From positions 144,060 to 208,059 of the forward strand of contig JBBHKE010001545.1 in the NCBI GenBank assembly GCA_037447655.1: a stretch of 64,000 bases of DNA. Reading direction: 5' to 3'. Below are positions 43,100-56,240 of this stretch, piece by piece. Numbering within the stretch: position 1 is the first letter of the stretch; each line of letters begins with the position of its first letter. Under the pieces are notes generated by a model. That model saw only the letters and a list, made by a program, of their open reading frames with translations, was not told the origin of the DNA and searched no databases. Origin of the DNA: Zygnema cylindricum (taxonomy: Eukaryota > Streptophyta > Zygnematophyceae > Zygnematales > Zygnemataceae). A program made the position numbers and the translations under genes.

Positions 43100-45561
43100 T
43101 TATGTTGTTCTTAAGGGCGGTGAAACAAGAATCACACCATCCCCTCTTACAAAAAGATACGGAACATTCCTACGTGATGTCTGCAATCATAAGAGTAAAA
43201 GAAATAGTACAGATAGTTAGTGCATTACAAATAATCTTAGATGACAATTAAAACCATAGGAAACTTTAACAACCAATAGTAGTGATGTAACAGGTTATAT
43301 CGATAATTGATATGTACTACTTTTAGGGACCTAGATATTTGGTGCATCGACCTCGCCAATAATCGCGATATCGTGATATCAACAATATAGACATAAATTT
43401 CGTACAGTCCATACATTACATACAACGTACATTCTGTTGTACGCGCAAAAATCTAAAATACCTTAATTTTAAAATACCGGTTGATTATCGGTGACTGTTG
43501 TAATATTGATATTTATAAAGATCGACCCATAAACTTCTCGTCATTACGATATACGGAAACCACGATATATCATGTGCAATTTTATCGATGTGCTCACTAA
43601 CCAATAGGATGCAAATGAGCTCAAGATAGAAGAGATTAGTAGCAAAAAAAGAGAGGAAAAAACAAAAAATAACAAAATATGGAACGTTCGCTCATTATTG
43701 AACATTTCGAATTTGCTTACGAATGCCTAGATGCGTCTCTTTCAAAAAATTAGCTGCAAAAGTAAAAACGAAAAAGAAAGCAGTTGAAACAAAGAATATA
43801 AGATTCAGTAATTCTGTGGACGCAAGGAGCTATAACATTCAAAATCCCAACAAAATACCCGTTTACATGTGACCACCAGCGAATTGAATCTTCTATCGAA
43901 GTTCAAATTTTTTATTTCCCGAGAAACTATCCAGCCTCATTAAAATGAATACTCAGCTCGAAAGCCACAACATTTCTTTTTCAAAAGTTTGACCCCATTT
44001 GTACGCAATGAAATAGTACGCATGGTTAAATTTTGGAAAGTCTGTCATTTTCTGCAGCGAAATCCTCCACTGTATTATGTGTAATGATTTGTTTTGTCCA
44101 GAATAGTCGATAAATTTCGATACATTTTATCGGACCGATAGTCGTTATCAGACCGCAAAAAAACCCGATTTTTAATCATCAAAAATTTGCCTTCAATATG
44201 AATCCCTAGTCATTACTTTCTGCTCAATTTGCTGACTGGTAAAACAGAGACAGTCTGATACAAAAATATAAATTTTGCTACTTATTGAAATTCATATAAC
44301 AATCACCTTTCCCTTTCCCTACTTGCTTAAAATGAGGCACCCACTCACCTTCACAATCTCTTCATAAGTTTCATCATCGATTTCCACAGAAGTTACGGAT
44401 TCCTCTACATCTCCCAATATCATATTCAAATGTTGGTCATAGGCCTGCAATTGAAACAAATCCAAAATAAATCTTAAAATTTGCTGAAAAAAAAACGATT
44501 TCCTCTACTTCCCAAAACAGAAAATTGCTGAAAAGTTTCGACAAACTAATTATTCTTTTGCATAATCCAGAAACATGTTCACGGCAATAAGTTTTCAACA
44601 GACAAAAAAATTATGATGCAGATGCACGAAATTTCTTAGTAAATGTTTACCAGAGGAACTAAAGTGAGATCTTAACACTTAAAATTAAATCGCTTGTGTT
44701 TGCACCGAGACCTTAAACCTCAGAGCCCCTACATGAAAAAGAATGGAAACATAATCAGCTTTTTTACGGACCTAGTTGACAGTATCTACATTACCCGTGA
44801 ATCGCTATTATAGTTAATGATATTAATTTGGTCCCGGTTTTCTTTTGCTCTCTGAACACAAAATAGCTTCAATAATACTTATTGGATTGATTGACACTGA
44901 TCCTTTTGGCGGTTCACAATCGACCACGTCATTTGGACCAAAATAAAATCATTAACACTAAAACTGTCCTCAAACTAATTATTTCTTTGCAAAACTACTG
45001 ATTCACGGTGTAGCCATGGTAAAATGCATAAAATGAGGAGAAATGCTTTTCCGGAAGCTGCAATCTATTTTAGTTCTCAATTCCAATATATCTCCATTTA
45101 AGCTTTCCATAGATGACAACGGCTCACCCTAAAATCACTCGTTTCTTCTAACTTAAAAAACAATATGATATAATATATATATATAGAATACGAGACCACA
45201 TGCTTAAAATAGTCTATCATTAAAAAAATAGAATACGACACTTTAAAAACTCCAAGAAACCCTTAAAACCTTAGATATGAACAAATTGTCCACGGGCATA
45301 AATCTGAAATAAAGCTGTATTTTGACAACTTTCTATAAAATATTGCCAGCCACACAATTTCAGAGAACACCAGAAAAAATTGACATGGATAAGCATATCA
45401 AAAAATATGCACGGAAATATTGCAAAAAATACAGAACTATTTCTTACATGAAGCTTCCCTCGTAGTTCTCTGTCTCCACGAAGTTTCACATAAATTCGTT
45501 CATCCAAACTGAGACGAATCAGATCCAAAGGCTCCTTCACGGTACTCTCGTCCTCAGCCAT
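43100..45561 (-). CDS. U6 snRNA-associated Sm-like protein LSm3, three exons
   Basis: Exons are 45448-45561, 44349-44444 and 43100-43180 (stop TAA 43100-43102). All are whole codons (phase 0), and introns start GT and end AG. The 96-residue product has the Sm1 motif in exons 1-2 ([16 protein letters not shown]...A-Y-D-Q-H-L-N-M) and the Sm2 motif in exon 3 ([11 protein letters not shown]). Length and order match LSm3 (about 95-102 residues). LSm3 is part of the Lsm2-8 ring on U6 snRNA in the nucleus and the Lsm1-7 ring in cytoplasmic mRNA decay. Start is the ATG at 45561, in the family's usual place. A long GA tract lies about 200 bp upstream, probably 5' flanking DNA. No damage is seen. Confidence 0.95.
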
Positions 45562-45872
45562 GGCGGGTAGAACTCCTCTCTCACACTCTCTCTTTCCCCT
45601 ACCCTCGCTCGTTTTACCTTCCCCGGTCTTGAGCTTTCACCTGCTTCTTCTGTAGCTGCAGACAAATGTCATAAAAGAAAGACTGTCAGAAAAGCCTCAG
45701 AATTTAAAAATCTTTCCAAATGTTAAAAATTTCCTGCCAACAATCTGTTTTTTAATCGACCTAGAGAGAGAGACAGAGAGGAGAGAAAGAGAGGGAGAGA
45801 GAGAAAAAAAGAGAGAGAGAGAGAAGAGAGAGAGAGAGAAAGGAGAGAGGGGAAGAGGGAAAGGGGGAAAGG

Positions 45873-45948
<76 letters not shown>

Positions 45949-47503
45949 AATTCTGATTTGGGAAAAGATTGACGTGTGACCAAGCACACATTTCAAAAGG
46001 CTAAATTTTAGGGTTTTGAAAGGTTACGCTCCACCAGTCAGTTTATGAAATATTTATCGGCTGGAATATTCATATAGGAAAGAGGAAACAGACAGCAAAA
46101 TGACCAACCAATTAGTTCGGGAATGCGTTGGTACGTTAGGTTTTTTTATACGTTAGGGTGGTCTACAATAAATACCTTAGTCCACATCAATTAATGAACG
46201 TTACTGACATCCCCATTTCCCTCCCTCCCCCCCCCCCCCCCCCCCACGAACAACGAAATGATCCGCAAAACGAGGACCGATTGACGGACCGATCCGGCTG
46301 ATCCGCCCTCCCCTGATTCCGCAAGTGTGGGTTATAATCTACACTATTTGATCTTCCTCATACTTTTTTGAACTAAATTGAAGTATTTTTGGAGATCCAG
46401 GACAAGATTCCAATGCTTTCTGTAATATTAAAAAAAAAAATGAGAGATTATTGTAATAATTTCACAGTTCCTTGAGGTTCTTTAGGGCTTTTAATTTATT
46501 TTTTTTGGTCCAGTAACAATAAAAGATTATTTTTCTTTCCGTTTTTAGGGTTTCTAACCCTTAACCCTAAAATCTCAAATAGGTAACTGTATTTTTTTTA
46601 GTAATTTTTTTAGGGTTTCAAACTTTTGTCCTGGCTGTAAATTGTTTCTTAAAGTTTTTCATAATTTTCTGATCCATATTTTGTCCTATATTCATAAAAA
46701 TGTACTATCATGCCATAATAAAAAACCGTTAAAACATTTGGACAGAAAAACCGTTAAAACGTCCGGAAAGAAAAACCCTAAAAAAATAAAATCAACATTC
46801 GTCTTATCACAAATCTTTGCAAGAGTTTATGAATGAACATTGTATGTATTACATTTGTTTACTTTTTTCTGCGATTTAAAAAAAAAAAACTTAATTTAAA
46901 AAAAACAAAAAACCGAAAGTAGAATCTACTATTGGTTTTCTATTTAAATAACCTTCGAAATTTATAATTTTTCCCCTGTTTCTCCTCTCTCCTTCCCTCT
47001 ACCTCCCTCTCCCTCCCTCTCCCTCCCTCTCCCTACCTCTTCATTTGCCGCTGATACAACATTTGAAAGCTTACCTTGATAAGATTACCCGTACGATCCG
47101 TACAGCCGTCGTACAAAAAGAAAATGGACTAAGAAGCTCCGCCTCTTCTTCGCGACTTCCGTACTGGTTCACTTAAGAGAAGTAAGATTTGAAAGGACGA
47201 GGGAAAAAAGAAAGTCCAAGCTTGTCGAAGGTCTGTAAATGTACGACAAATAGTACGATCAATGCTACAGCAGTGTACGATTCAGACAGTACTGTACTAA
47301 ACTGCCCTGTACTGTACTGTACTGTACTGTACAGTGACAAAAGCATACGAAACATAGAATTGGTCAAAAAGTTAATCGGTTGCTTGTCGTAACGTATACT
47401 TTCAGTTTTTCACAGGTCAAGGGTTAGTCAGCGGACTGGCCGTCAAATCGTAACAGCTGCACATATTCGTACAATTATGTATAGTATAGGTACTGTAATA
47501 CAG
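45562..47503. other. Intergenic DNA upstream of LSM3
   Basis: It contains a GA-rich tract (45763-45949), a C run (about 46229-46246), a TC-rich tract (about 46980-47042) and a telomere-like CCCTAA/TTAGGG cluster at about 46540-46620, which could be a telo-box promoter element. A short GTACT repeat lies at 47303-47333. No coding region was recognised. Confidence 0.6.
45763..45949. repeat. GA-rich microsatellite
   Basis: About 187 bp of mostly GAGAGA with A- and G-rich interruptions, in the 5' flank of LSM3. Short frames reading Ser-Leu runs on the minus strand are artefacts of it. Confidence 0.95.
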
Positions 47504-48091
47504 TACACCGTCGATCGTATTTAGCGTGTAGAAATTATTAGTGTGTAGAATAATTTAGTGTCATGTACACTAATTTTGACTTAGAAATTTTTTGAAAAAA
47601 AAGTTATACACTAATATTTCAACGAACGCCAATATGGGTACAGCTGATTTGTCGAGAGGATATTCACAGTAATATAGGTAAAAGTACAAATTCTGACAAT
47701 TCGTACACTGTCGCATACTTTCACAGTAATTAATTCCTAACTCTAATTTCGGTTTTTTAGGGGTGTAGGCAATACGCGACAAATAAATGTACACTAAAAA
47801 AGGTACAGGTACGAAATCTTTTAATTCACAGGGCAGTTTTTCGTGTGATAGAAGATATTTTTAAAAATATCTGTACTTGTATAATTCAAAAGTACATTTT
47901 TATACGAACCGACACGTTCCGTACTCCACACTAATAAAAATATACATAAATTAAAATGGTGTACACTAATTGTTCATCTCGTAATTAGCGTACAGGAAAA
48001 ATTAGTATCGTTTACCCTATTTTAGGTAAAACCCTCAAAATTTAGGGGCGCCGAATTAGTGTTCAACACGCTAAATACGATCGACGGTGTA
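47504..48091. mobile_element. MITE copy 1 (TACACCG family, about 588 bp)
   Basis: Termini TACACCGTCGATCGTATTTA and the exact inverse on the right (ending CGGTGTA), inverted repeats of about 30 bp including flanking ACAG/CTGT. A TA target duplication is implied. No transposase is encoded. Confidence 0.85.
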
Positions 48092-48521
48092 CTGTACTGC
48101 ACTGTGATACTAGCCTGTACTAGGTACTACCTGTTCTAGGTACTATCATTATGTACATGATGAGCGTTTGAGCCCAACTAAACTGACGTTCGCGAATAAC
48201 AATTCCCTAAAAGTATGTTTCGTACAAAATCCAGAACTGCGTATTAGGCATATATACCATACTAAGCACTACAGCGATATTGTCACATGAAACGTCGCAG
48301 TAGCGTTGATGTTGTTTTACACACATGCCCACATGTCACTTACCTCCAGGCACACTTGTCATGTCTCATTTGGAGATAACCAATAAAGTAAAAATAATAC
48401 CTTTCCATCCTAGCCGTCGATTAATAATACGAAAATTTGAACGGAGACAGATAATTTTAAAACTTTAACGGCCGGGAAAAATATTAACGCTGTTAGCGAA
48501 TTGGCGATACACGGAGTACAG

Positions 48522-48730
48522 TACACCGTGCACCCGCTATTAGTGATGATTTGCTGAATTTAATTTTGCCACTTAATTTTTTTTCTCATTGCACACGTGT
48601 CCCATTTTGTGTTGGAGACCGCCAATCGGAAGGTGGTAATGTTGGATTAACGATCCGAAAAAGTGTGCAGGGGGAAAAAGCTGCAAAATACTGAAAATAG
48701 ACATGAACACTCATAACGGTAAACGGTATA
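48522..48730. mobile_element. MITE copy 2 (TACACCG family, about 209 bp, decayed)
   Basis: The left end is TACACCGTGCACCCGCTATTAG and the right end ...CGGTATA. Inverted repeats match imperfectly. Confidence 0.6.
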
Positions 48731-48804
48731 CTGTACTTTACTGTTGTGTACTTTCTGTACAAATTGGAGCTATAGGCTAGTTGGAAGTGAAATGAAAAGA
48801 GCTG

Positions 48805-48875
48805 CTGCTGTACTGTACTGTACTGTAGTGTACAGTACTGTACAGTACTGTACTGTACTGTAGTGTTCTGTACTT
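48805..48875. repeat. GTACT pentanucleotide repeat
   Basis: Tandem CTGTA/GTACT units, some inverted (AGTACTGTACAGTACTGTAC), so the tract can fold on itself. A shorter one lies at 47303-47333. Confidence 0.85.
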
Positions 48876-49178
48876 TTCGTACAAATTGGAGCTACAAGTT
48901 AGTTGGAACTTGGAAGTGCAATGACAATAGCTTTGCTGCTGTAATCTGCTGCTGTTTATATTTCTTGGAGCTTTCAATTTCAAACTAACACTACTTCCAT
49001 TTTTTTTATTACATTTTGAAACAAAACAGCAGTCAAAAGGCTTCCAAACTAGATTCTTTTAATTAATTAACCTTCGTACTTATATTCTATTACATAAGCA
49101 TTTTTTTTTTAAAAAATTTAGTTTCATAACCAAGAAGATTTTAAAAGGAAGGTTATTCAAGGGAGGTTTTAATCAGTT

Positions 49179-52100
49179 ATGAAGGAATACTCTTCATTTT
49201 TGAGGAGTTTTCCACTCCTTGGAAAACTTCTACCTCTTTTTTTTTTCTTCCTTATTTGTCTGCCCGGACAGAAATGTTTTTTGCGCGAATATTCTGTCAA
49301 TCCATCGGAACTTAAGTTCAAAGATTCTGTCTTTAATCACGAAAAAGAGCTTCAATCAATGTCAAAAGGTAAGTATTGTAGACATAGTCGTCACAAGTTT
49401 TCTGCAATAATTTTTTTTCTTGGTGTATCTTTTGTATGAGCATTTTTTTTGTACTTTTTAACCTGAAAATGAAAGAACAAATAAGTAAAAATCATGAATT
49501 GGATGTTTTTTTACTTTTTTTGCATTCTTTGTCAAAGTTTTTTATTTTTTCACTTTTCTTGACTTTTCTTATTTTGTCTTTTCTTGCTCCTCTTTTTTTT
49601 TTTTTTTTTTGTTTTGCATTTTTTTTTCCATTCGCCCTTATATTGACAGATAGAAGTAGTTTTTCCAAAAAAAAAAAAAAAAAGACCTTTCTGTGAAAAT
49701 ATTATGCCACCTTTAATATGATTCTACTGTTTGGTGCAACAATTGTATTCAATAATTTGATTTTATTGTAATGTTATGGTTTTCTAGGGTTTTTTTATGT
49801 TCTATTTTGTGCTTTTATCCTGTTTCCACTGTAGAATATTTCATCACTAAACTTCCGTATTTATAAGAGTTTACCACTCTAATTTGAGTGATTATTTATT
49901 GATCCAAAATCATAAATTAGTGTTAATAACAATATTCAGTTAATTGGCCCACAATGCATAACATAATTGATGTTGTTATTTAGAATGAAATTCTGAAAAA
50001 TCTCCTATTTCAAAATTTTCTGATAAATCTCCTATTTTCAAAAAAAATCTGAAAAAATCCTTCATGTGACCTACTTCACCTACATTGCTCAGCGGTGTTA
50101 CAACTTGACCAAAGTCTGTGGCTAAACAATCAGCTTACCCATGTTCTCTGGTTAAACAATCAGTTTTAACCATGTTCTCCGGTTAAACAATCAGTTTAAT
50201 CATGTTCTCTGGTTAAACAATCAGTTTGACCATATTCTGTAGTTAAACAAAGTTTCATCACATTGTTTAGCTAAACGATCAGTTTGATGTTCATTTCTGG
50301 CTAAATCATTTCATTCCATGCGTAAATGGAACAATTCGTTTTGTATAACGTTTGTATATCATTTGTATAACGTTTATATAACGTGTGTATCATTTCTATA
50401 AATCGACAAAGCATGTGAATTCCGCTATTGCTGAGCATTTGTGGGAGAATATGTGCAGTTTTTTTTTGGAGATTCTTCCGAAATGAGCGCCTCAATCTTC
50501 TACGTATTAAAGAGGATTAATACAAAGAGACTACTGCTTTGTATCAGGTGACGTCAAGCTCAATACTTCGTGTGCCTGCTACGAAATCCATCATCCTTAT
50601 TGCTGTTTTTGGCAACCTCTATGTATTTGTGACAACATTTGTTACGATGGCGGTTCGTTGGTCACTTCCGGAGGTGATACCTTTTGCAAGGAGGGGAAGG
50701 AGGCTGTTGCAAATGGACCTCTAAAGCCAATCCCTTGTAGGGATATAAAGAGATGGGAATGGGCTCTTAGTAGTATCGGCAAAGAGAATTTATCTCCCAT
50801 TTTGTCAAAGCCAGAGAATTGGTTGAGCTCAACAGAGGGTGTGGAGTGGAGGGAAGGCAACACATTTTTGCAGGCGATTAAAAGGGATTCTACCAATGTA
50901 GCACACTTTCTTGGTGAGTTTCAGTTGAAGTTAAATCCTTTGGGAGACATCTCTTAGTCATCATTATCATACTCATTGTCATTGCCATTATCGTTGTCAT
51001 TATTATTGTCATTATCATTTTTATTATATCATTATCATTGTCATTAGAATTTTATTTATAGTTATCATTGTCATTATTGTTGTCATTATCAGGACTGTTT
51101 ATAACAATCATTGCCATCGCCATTGTCAATTGTCATTGTTATTGTCATTATTGTTATCTTATCTTATCTACATCATTATCATACTTCTGAAGTTTGACTT
51201 CCAACCAAAATTTAAAAGTGTGAAAACGTGCGGAACTGCTAGATCTGGTGACCCTACTATATTCTTATTATACGGGTTTTTCAGCATCACATATTGGGTC
51301 TCCATACCTTTTTGCACATTGAAACTATGTTCCCAACCAAGTTACTATTATAGCAAACTAGTTTCAACTCATTGAACTTGAATTTTTTGAGAGAATTCGT
51401 CTCGGAGGTGCAATGATGAGTCCAAGTCATTTCCAAGCCTCTTCTTTCTTGAATGTCATCGAGAGTTTGAAAATAACCAACGTTTCATTCAATTAAACTA
51501 AATTTGTTGCTGACGAATTGCTGCTAATTGTAAGGAGAAGACTGATATTTTGTTTCTTTGTGAACGTTGCTCATGTTGCAAGTCCCTTCATTTTATTCCA
51601 GTAGAAGTGCATCCCATACGTTCACGTCCTCTGTCCCATGAACAAACAATTTACTTTAAATTTTGCAGGGAAAGTGATGACCATACTTCTTGCGAATAAT
51701 TGTACAGCAGAAGTTCTCACAATTCCTGTGGATCGTTTTGCTCTCCCTCGTCATAATTTGCTTGTGGAGAGGTACGATGCCAACACTGCCCGTTGCTATT
51801 GGAGTTAGTGAAATATTAGTGGTAAAGCACATTCAGTCTCAGCTACACTTAATTATGTCTTGCAACGTGGCTTGTTATGGACCACCTAAACAAATATTGT
51901 TATTAACACTATTTTATGATATTTGGGTCAAAACAACACGCACTTGAATTCCAGTTATTAACTCTAATAGCGAGGTAAGGTGTACCATCTCACACCAATC
52001 CATTATCACATATTTGTAGTCAATTTTGGCAGGTCTGGAATAGTTAAAATAATTATTGCAATCTAGCAGATTTTCATTTGCTACTCTAGCATTGCTTTGG

Positions 52101-55100
52101 GCAAAATTGCAGTTATGTTGTATTGTTCATCTTGGAAATAATACAGCTTTGGGGTAATATCATTTTAAATCGCTGGGTAGGGTCAACAACATTTGTACAA
52201 AGCCATAGTACCATGGTATCATAGAACCATAGTATAACTGTTTGTTATTTTTTGTTTAGTATGTCCATTACACCAAGGGACATCCGGGGGCACCTGTTTC
52301 TGCAGTCTTTTCTTTTATGTTTGCAAATCTTCCAGTAATGCAATATAAATAATAGTAAATTAGAAGATGTTCACTGTTTTGTATGTTGCATTTTCACAAA
52401 TTTCAAATGTATTTTTGGATTCTGTGGACGTGTGTTTATCCTCTTCCAATCTTTTTTATAAGAGATATTTGATAAGATTAAACTCTGAAATATTCTCCAC
52501 TTGTGCATGCTGACAACTGAAAAAAAAAACTGCAATTTAATGCTGAAATATGAAGCCGTAACGAGAAAAATATTTTTTCAGGGTGAGAAAACAGGGTTCG
52601 AAAGGATTTCATGCGACTATTCTCGCAAACCTCTTATCACTTGCGTTGCAACCTATATATGGTTCTCATATTCGAACTGCCGAATTACTCCAACCTCATC
52701 ATTTTTTAGGAGACTTACCCATGGCATACGGACTTGTTGAATTCGAAGAAGCGTTCAAAACTGCAACGGAACAAAATCCGTTATGTTTTAACAAAGTAAT
52801 AATGCCCTCGGCACTGAAGGTGCGTTTTATTTTCTGAGGGAGAGAGAGTGAGAGAGAGGGAGAGGGAGCAAGGGAGAGAGGGAGAGAAAGAGAATTTCCG
52901 GTATTTTTGCACTGTCCGTGTCACATTTCCTTGCGGTGAACAAGAATTGAAAGATGAAAAAAATTGAAGAAAATGTTGAAGGAATGGACCGTCGTTTTTT
53001 GTCGCATGTTTTTTTTTTGCAGAGTATTGCATATGCTGGAGGGAAACTTGTTGCCGAGCATTTTAGGAAGGAACTTCAAACTGCTTTAAACGTCTATCCT
53101 TCAATATTAAAAACCGATGTTCGTCTTATGTGGGTTCGACGGGATCCTGTAAAAACTCTCGGTCGTCGTGCTTTCACAACTGAAAGTGTGACTGCCTTGG
53201 AAAGCATTTTGAGGAAATTGGACTTTCTGGTAAGAATTAACTTCCATAATTTATACCTTATGTTTTTCTTTTTTTGAGGTTTGAACTTTCTGTTGAGACT
53301 TAACTTCCGTAATTTCTACCTTTAATTTTATTTTATTTTAATGTTTGGACTTTCTGGTAAGACTTACTTCTGTAATGTATGCTCATATTGTTTTTCTTTA
53401 TGTCGATGTTTGGACTTTGTGGTACCATATGTTTTTCTTTATTTTGATGTTTGGACTCTCTCCTAAGACTTAACTTCCGTGATTTGTACCATTTTTTTTT
53501 TCTTTTGCGATTTTAATGTTCTAACAGTTTTGACTTCTGGAATTTTCCTGCTGTTGGTATGTTGAAGTCGTCAGAGTAAGTTGAAACAATAGGAGAAACA
53601 ACACAGATGTTTAGATTTTGACATCTGTAGAAGCCTATGAGATCTCACGTTGGAATGACTTCTTCGTGGTACAGTTCGTTAACTCCTCCCTTCTTTTTCT
53701 GCATCGAATCTGTGTTCTTGATTATATCATTACATATTTTTGTAGAGAAACTAAGAATAGAAAATGCGGTTTTGCACTGTATTACTAAAGATGGGAATGG
53801 TATTCTATACTCCATAAAGGAATACAAGGAATATATAGCAGTGTCTTTACCCTGTATCCATTGAATTCTTCATGACTCCGTGTAATGGTGTTTTGGCGCA
53901 GTAATCATAGTATTCATACAAAAACTGTACGATTTTGTGAGAAAAAAAGCATGTTTTTCTGTACGATTACGGTGATTATTGGCCAGTGTCATCAGTATTC
54001 GCATACGTATAATGGCCCTCTTAGTTTGAAGACATTTCACTAATTCGAGCACATACTGTAAAGCTGCATGTTTCGAATCTGACGAAAGTTTTTGGTGATA
54101 TTTAATATTGTGAAGGTTTTTGACGTTCAGTTTTATGGTTGGATTGGTTTATCCGGAATTCTCATTTAGACATTATCACTATTTCAAGCATGTACTGTAC
54201 AACTGATGCAGATTACAAATCTGACAAAAATTCTGAAGGAAAGTGTTTGGCGGTATATGATGATTTGTTTGGGAAAGTTTCGACATTCAATTTTTATTGT
54301 TTACTCTGGATTCACAGTCAGTTTGAAGATGTTTCACTATATTAAGCACATACTCATCACATATTATGAATCTGACGAAAGTGTTTGATGATTTGTTTGT
54401 GAAGGTTTTCAATGTTCATTTTTATGGTTTACTCCGGATTTGCATTTAGTTTGAAGACGTTTTACTATTTTGAGCACAGACTCTATAATCGCATTTTATT
54501 AATATGACGGAAGTGTTTGGTTTGATGATTTGTTCGTGAAGGTTTTCGACGTTCAGTTTGACGGAATGCCCTTCATAGAACAGTTTTCCAATGTCCAATC
54601 GGCCGATGTTATTCTCTCTATGCATGGGGCCGGACTGACCAATCCGGGAACTTTCGGGAGACAGGATTCTGTAATTATAGAAATTATGCCTTATCGTATC
54701 GATCATTTAATGTACTATATGAAAGCAACGGCGTCGGGAATAACTTACATGTTACATCAATGTTTTCAAGGAAACACTCAACCTCTCGATTCCGAGTTCT
54801 CGGGATTGTCGGTCGAGGCTTGTGAAATGGATAAACGATGTAAACATTATTTTACGCATGAGAGAAGAGTAGAATTGAGTTACGAGGATTTGGAGGAGAT
54901 CGAAAAACTTTTGGTTTTGGCGAAAAAAATTGCGATGGACGTGAAACGGACCGGGGCAGAAATCGCTGGAAAACAATTGTTAGGGGAATATTCAAAAATT
55001 TGTAAGGGGAAAAAGAAGGAACCGGAGTGTAGACAAACTGTGGTACGTTCTCCTTTTGCGGATCCCGAGATAGAATGTATCGTTTCTGGAGAATGCTCTA

Positions 55101-55105
55101 CTTAA
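49179..55105 (+). CDS. GT61-family (DUF563) glycosyltransferase, EOGT-like, six exons
   Basis: Exons are 49179-49368, 50548-50913, 51669-51771, 52582-52819, 53023-53229 and 54542-55105, with phases that join without a stop to give about 555 residues. An N-terminal membrane anchor (L-L-P-L-F-F-F-F-L-I-C-L) predicts a type II Golgi/ER protein. A Cys-rich segment in exon 2 (C-I-C-D-N-I-C) precedes the catalytic region. Exon 6 holds M-P-F-I-E-Q and the hallmark H-G-A-G-L-T-N with a following E-I-M-P. This pattern (PF..Q....D..hGAGLTN) is typical of GT61 enzymes, which include plant xylosyl/arabinosyl transferases and EGF-domain O-GlcNAc transferase. The substrate cannot be told. Exon 6 could also start at 54557, five codons later, since both AGs are in frame. 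It looks intact. Confidence 0.85.
50121..50285. repeat. Minisatellite in intron 1 of the GT61 gene
   Basis: Five to six units of about 30 bp around GGTTAAACAATCAGTTT-ACCATGTTCTC. Confidence 0.85.
50957..51180. repeat. ATT/GTC-rich imperfect microsatellite in intron 2
   Basis: CATTATCATTGTCATT-type triplets, similar in style to the large arrays but AT-richer and unrelated in phase. Confidence 0.8.
54060..54560 (+). repeat. Diverged tandem repeats at the intron 5 / exon 6 boundary of GT61
   Basis: Three earlier units near 54111, 54268 and 54402 repeat the acceptor block GTGAAGGTTTTCGACGTTCAG found at 54536-54556, together with surrounding CTGACGAAAGTGTTTG and TTTGAAGA-TTTCACTAT text. Units are about 130-160 bp. 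Confidence 0.8.
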
Positions 55106-55940
55106 AAAAAAAAAAATCATCTCTCTAGTTTGTATAGTATGTAGAATTTGATACTTTTATGTCCTTTAGGAAATGTGTATTATTGGAAGATGTTTTTGTT
55201 GATACCCAGTTTTAGTTTGCATGTTTTGTTCTTTTCTCGAGAGTTCAGTTATATCTTTGTTTTCTGTCAGTAGACTACTAGTTTTTATTCAACTCTTGAA
55301 GCTGTATTTCATTTATTTTTTAGTATTTTTTTTCATTTTTTGTGTGGGACGTCTCATTCGTTCGCGTGGATGTACTTCTAGTAAATTTACTTGTGTCGAT
55401 TTATTTCGATGTTGATTTCTTTCTACGAGTAAAAATTTATTTCTATGTGGACGTACTTCTCTGTAGTTTTACTCTGTTGATTTACTTCTATGTAAAATTA
55501 CTTTTATATCGATGAACCTCTATGTAGATTCACTTCACTGTCAGTTTACTTCCACGACGGTCTACTTTCTATGTCATTGTAATTTTAGTACCGATGCATG
55601 GTGCAGCTCAGTGAAACAATATCAATACAAGCGCATAAAATCAAGACTAGATAAAAAAAAAACCGCGATGCCATCTGAGTCCATGGGAACAAAGAGGGGT
55701 GCAATGCCAAAACTGAAAAACTACATGTGGAGGATAGCAGGCAAAAATGGAAAGCAAGGCGAAAGAAATAAACACTCAAGAGATTGGCATGTAAAACAAA
55801 GACACTCAAAGAAGCAACAACCACTAAAATGAACACACATCAGTATGCTTAAACCAACATTACCTAACCAAACCTCAACATAACTAAAGATCAAAAAGCG
55901 AAAAAAGCAAAAAGCAACATTGTAAGTCCCCCAACACAAG
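55106..55940. other. Intergenic DNA after GT61
   Basis: AT-rich, no family recognised. A T/ACTTCTATGT-type short periodicity runs from about 55370 to 55580. Confidence 0.5.
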
Positions 55941-55949
55941 GGGGTTCCG

Positions 55950-56240
55950 GACGACATAGACCATCCATAACTGCAATAGCAGGTCGAACGAGGATAGAAG
56001 CTTGCGATCGTTGTAAAGCCACAAATGAGCGAGTTTAAAACCTGCCAAACAATCTTAAAAAATTATAGGTTGGCACAACTCGGTTCCATAAGGCCAATAA
56101 CATGTGTATTGTTCCTAAGTGAAGGGAAAAGGCAAGAAGGGAAAGCAGTAGCGGAAGCGCAAAGGGCTCGGTAATGAGCGAAGTGCTAACAAAAGTCCCC
56201 CAAGAGGGGGGCCTTGACGACTGCCGATCTTAGAGGAAAG
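55950..56240 (-). pseudogene. Degenerate LINE-like RT, second copy
   Basis: The minus strand across 56131-56235 aligns with 2095-2200 (shared CATTACCGAGCCCTT and CTTTCCCTTCTTGCCTTTTCCC). It gives H-Y-R-A-L...A-F-P-S-C-L-F-P-S, then N-N-T-H-V-I-G where the other copy has D-D-T-H-I-I-G. The catalytic Asp pair is thus Asn-Asn. The remaining part, down to about 55950, is unrecognisable. It marks the same family as 1800-2690. Confidence 0.65.

Noticed and set aside
45697-45996. Ser/Leu-repeat frames on the minus strand
   Set aside because: Translation of the GA/CT microsatellite.
46540-46620. Telomere or interstitial telomeric tract
   Set aside because: Only a few TTAGGG/CCCTAA-like units in both orientations; more like a promoter telo-box.
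50121-50285. CRISPR-like array
   Set aside because: Units are contiguous with no unique spacers and lie in a eukaryotic intron.
53637-53864. Open frame within intron 5 of GT61 as an extra exon
   Set aside because: No similarity to GT61 enzymes, and exon 5 joins exon 6 in phase without it.
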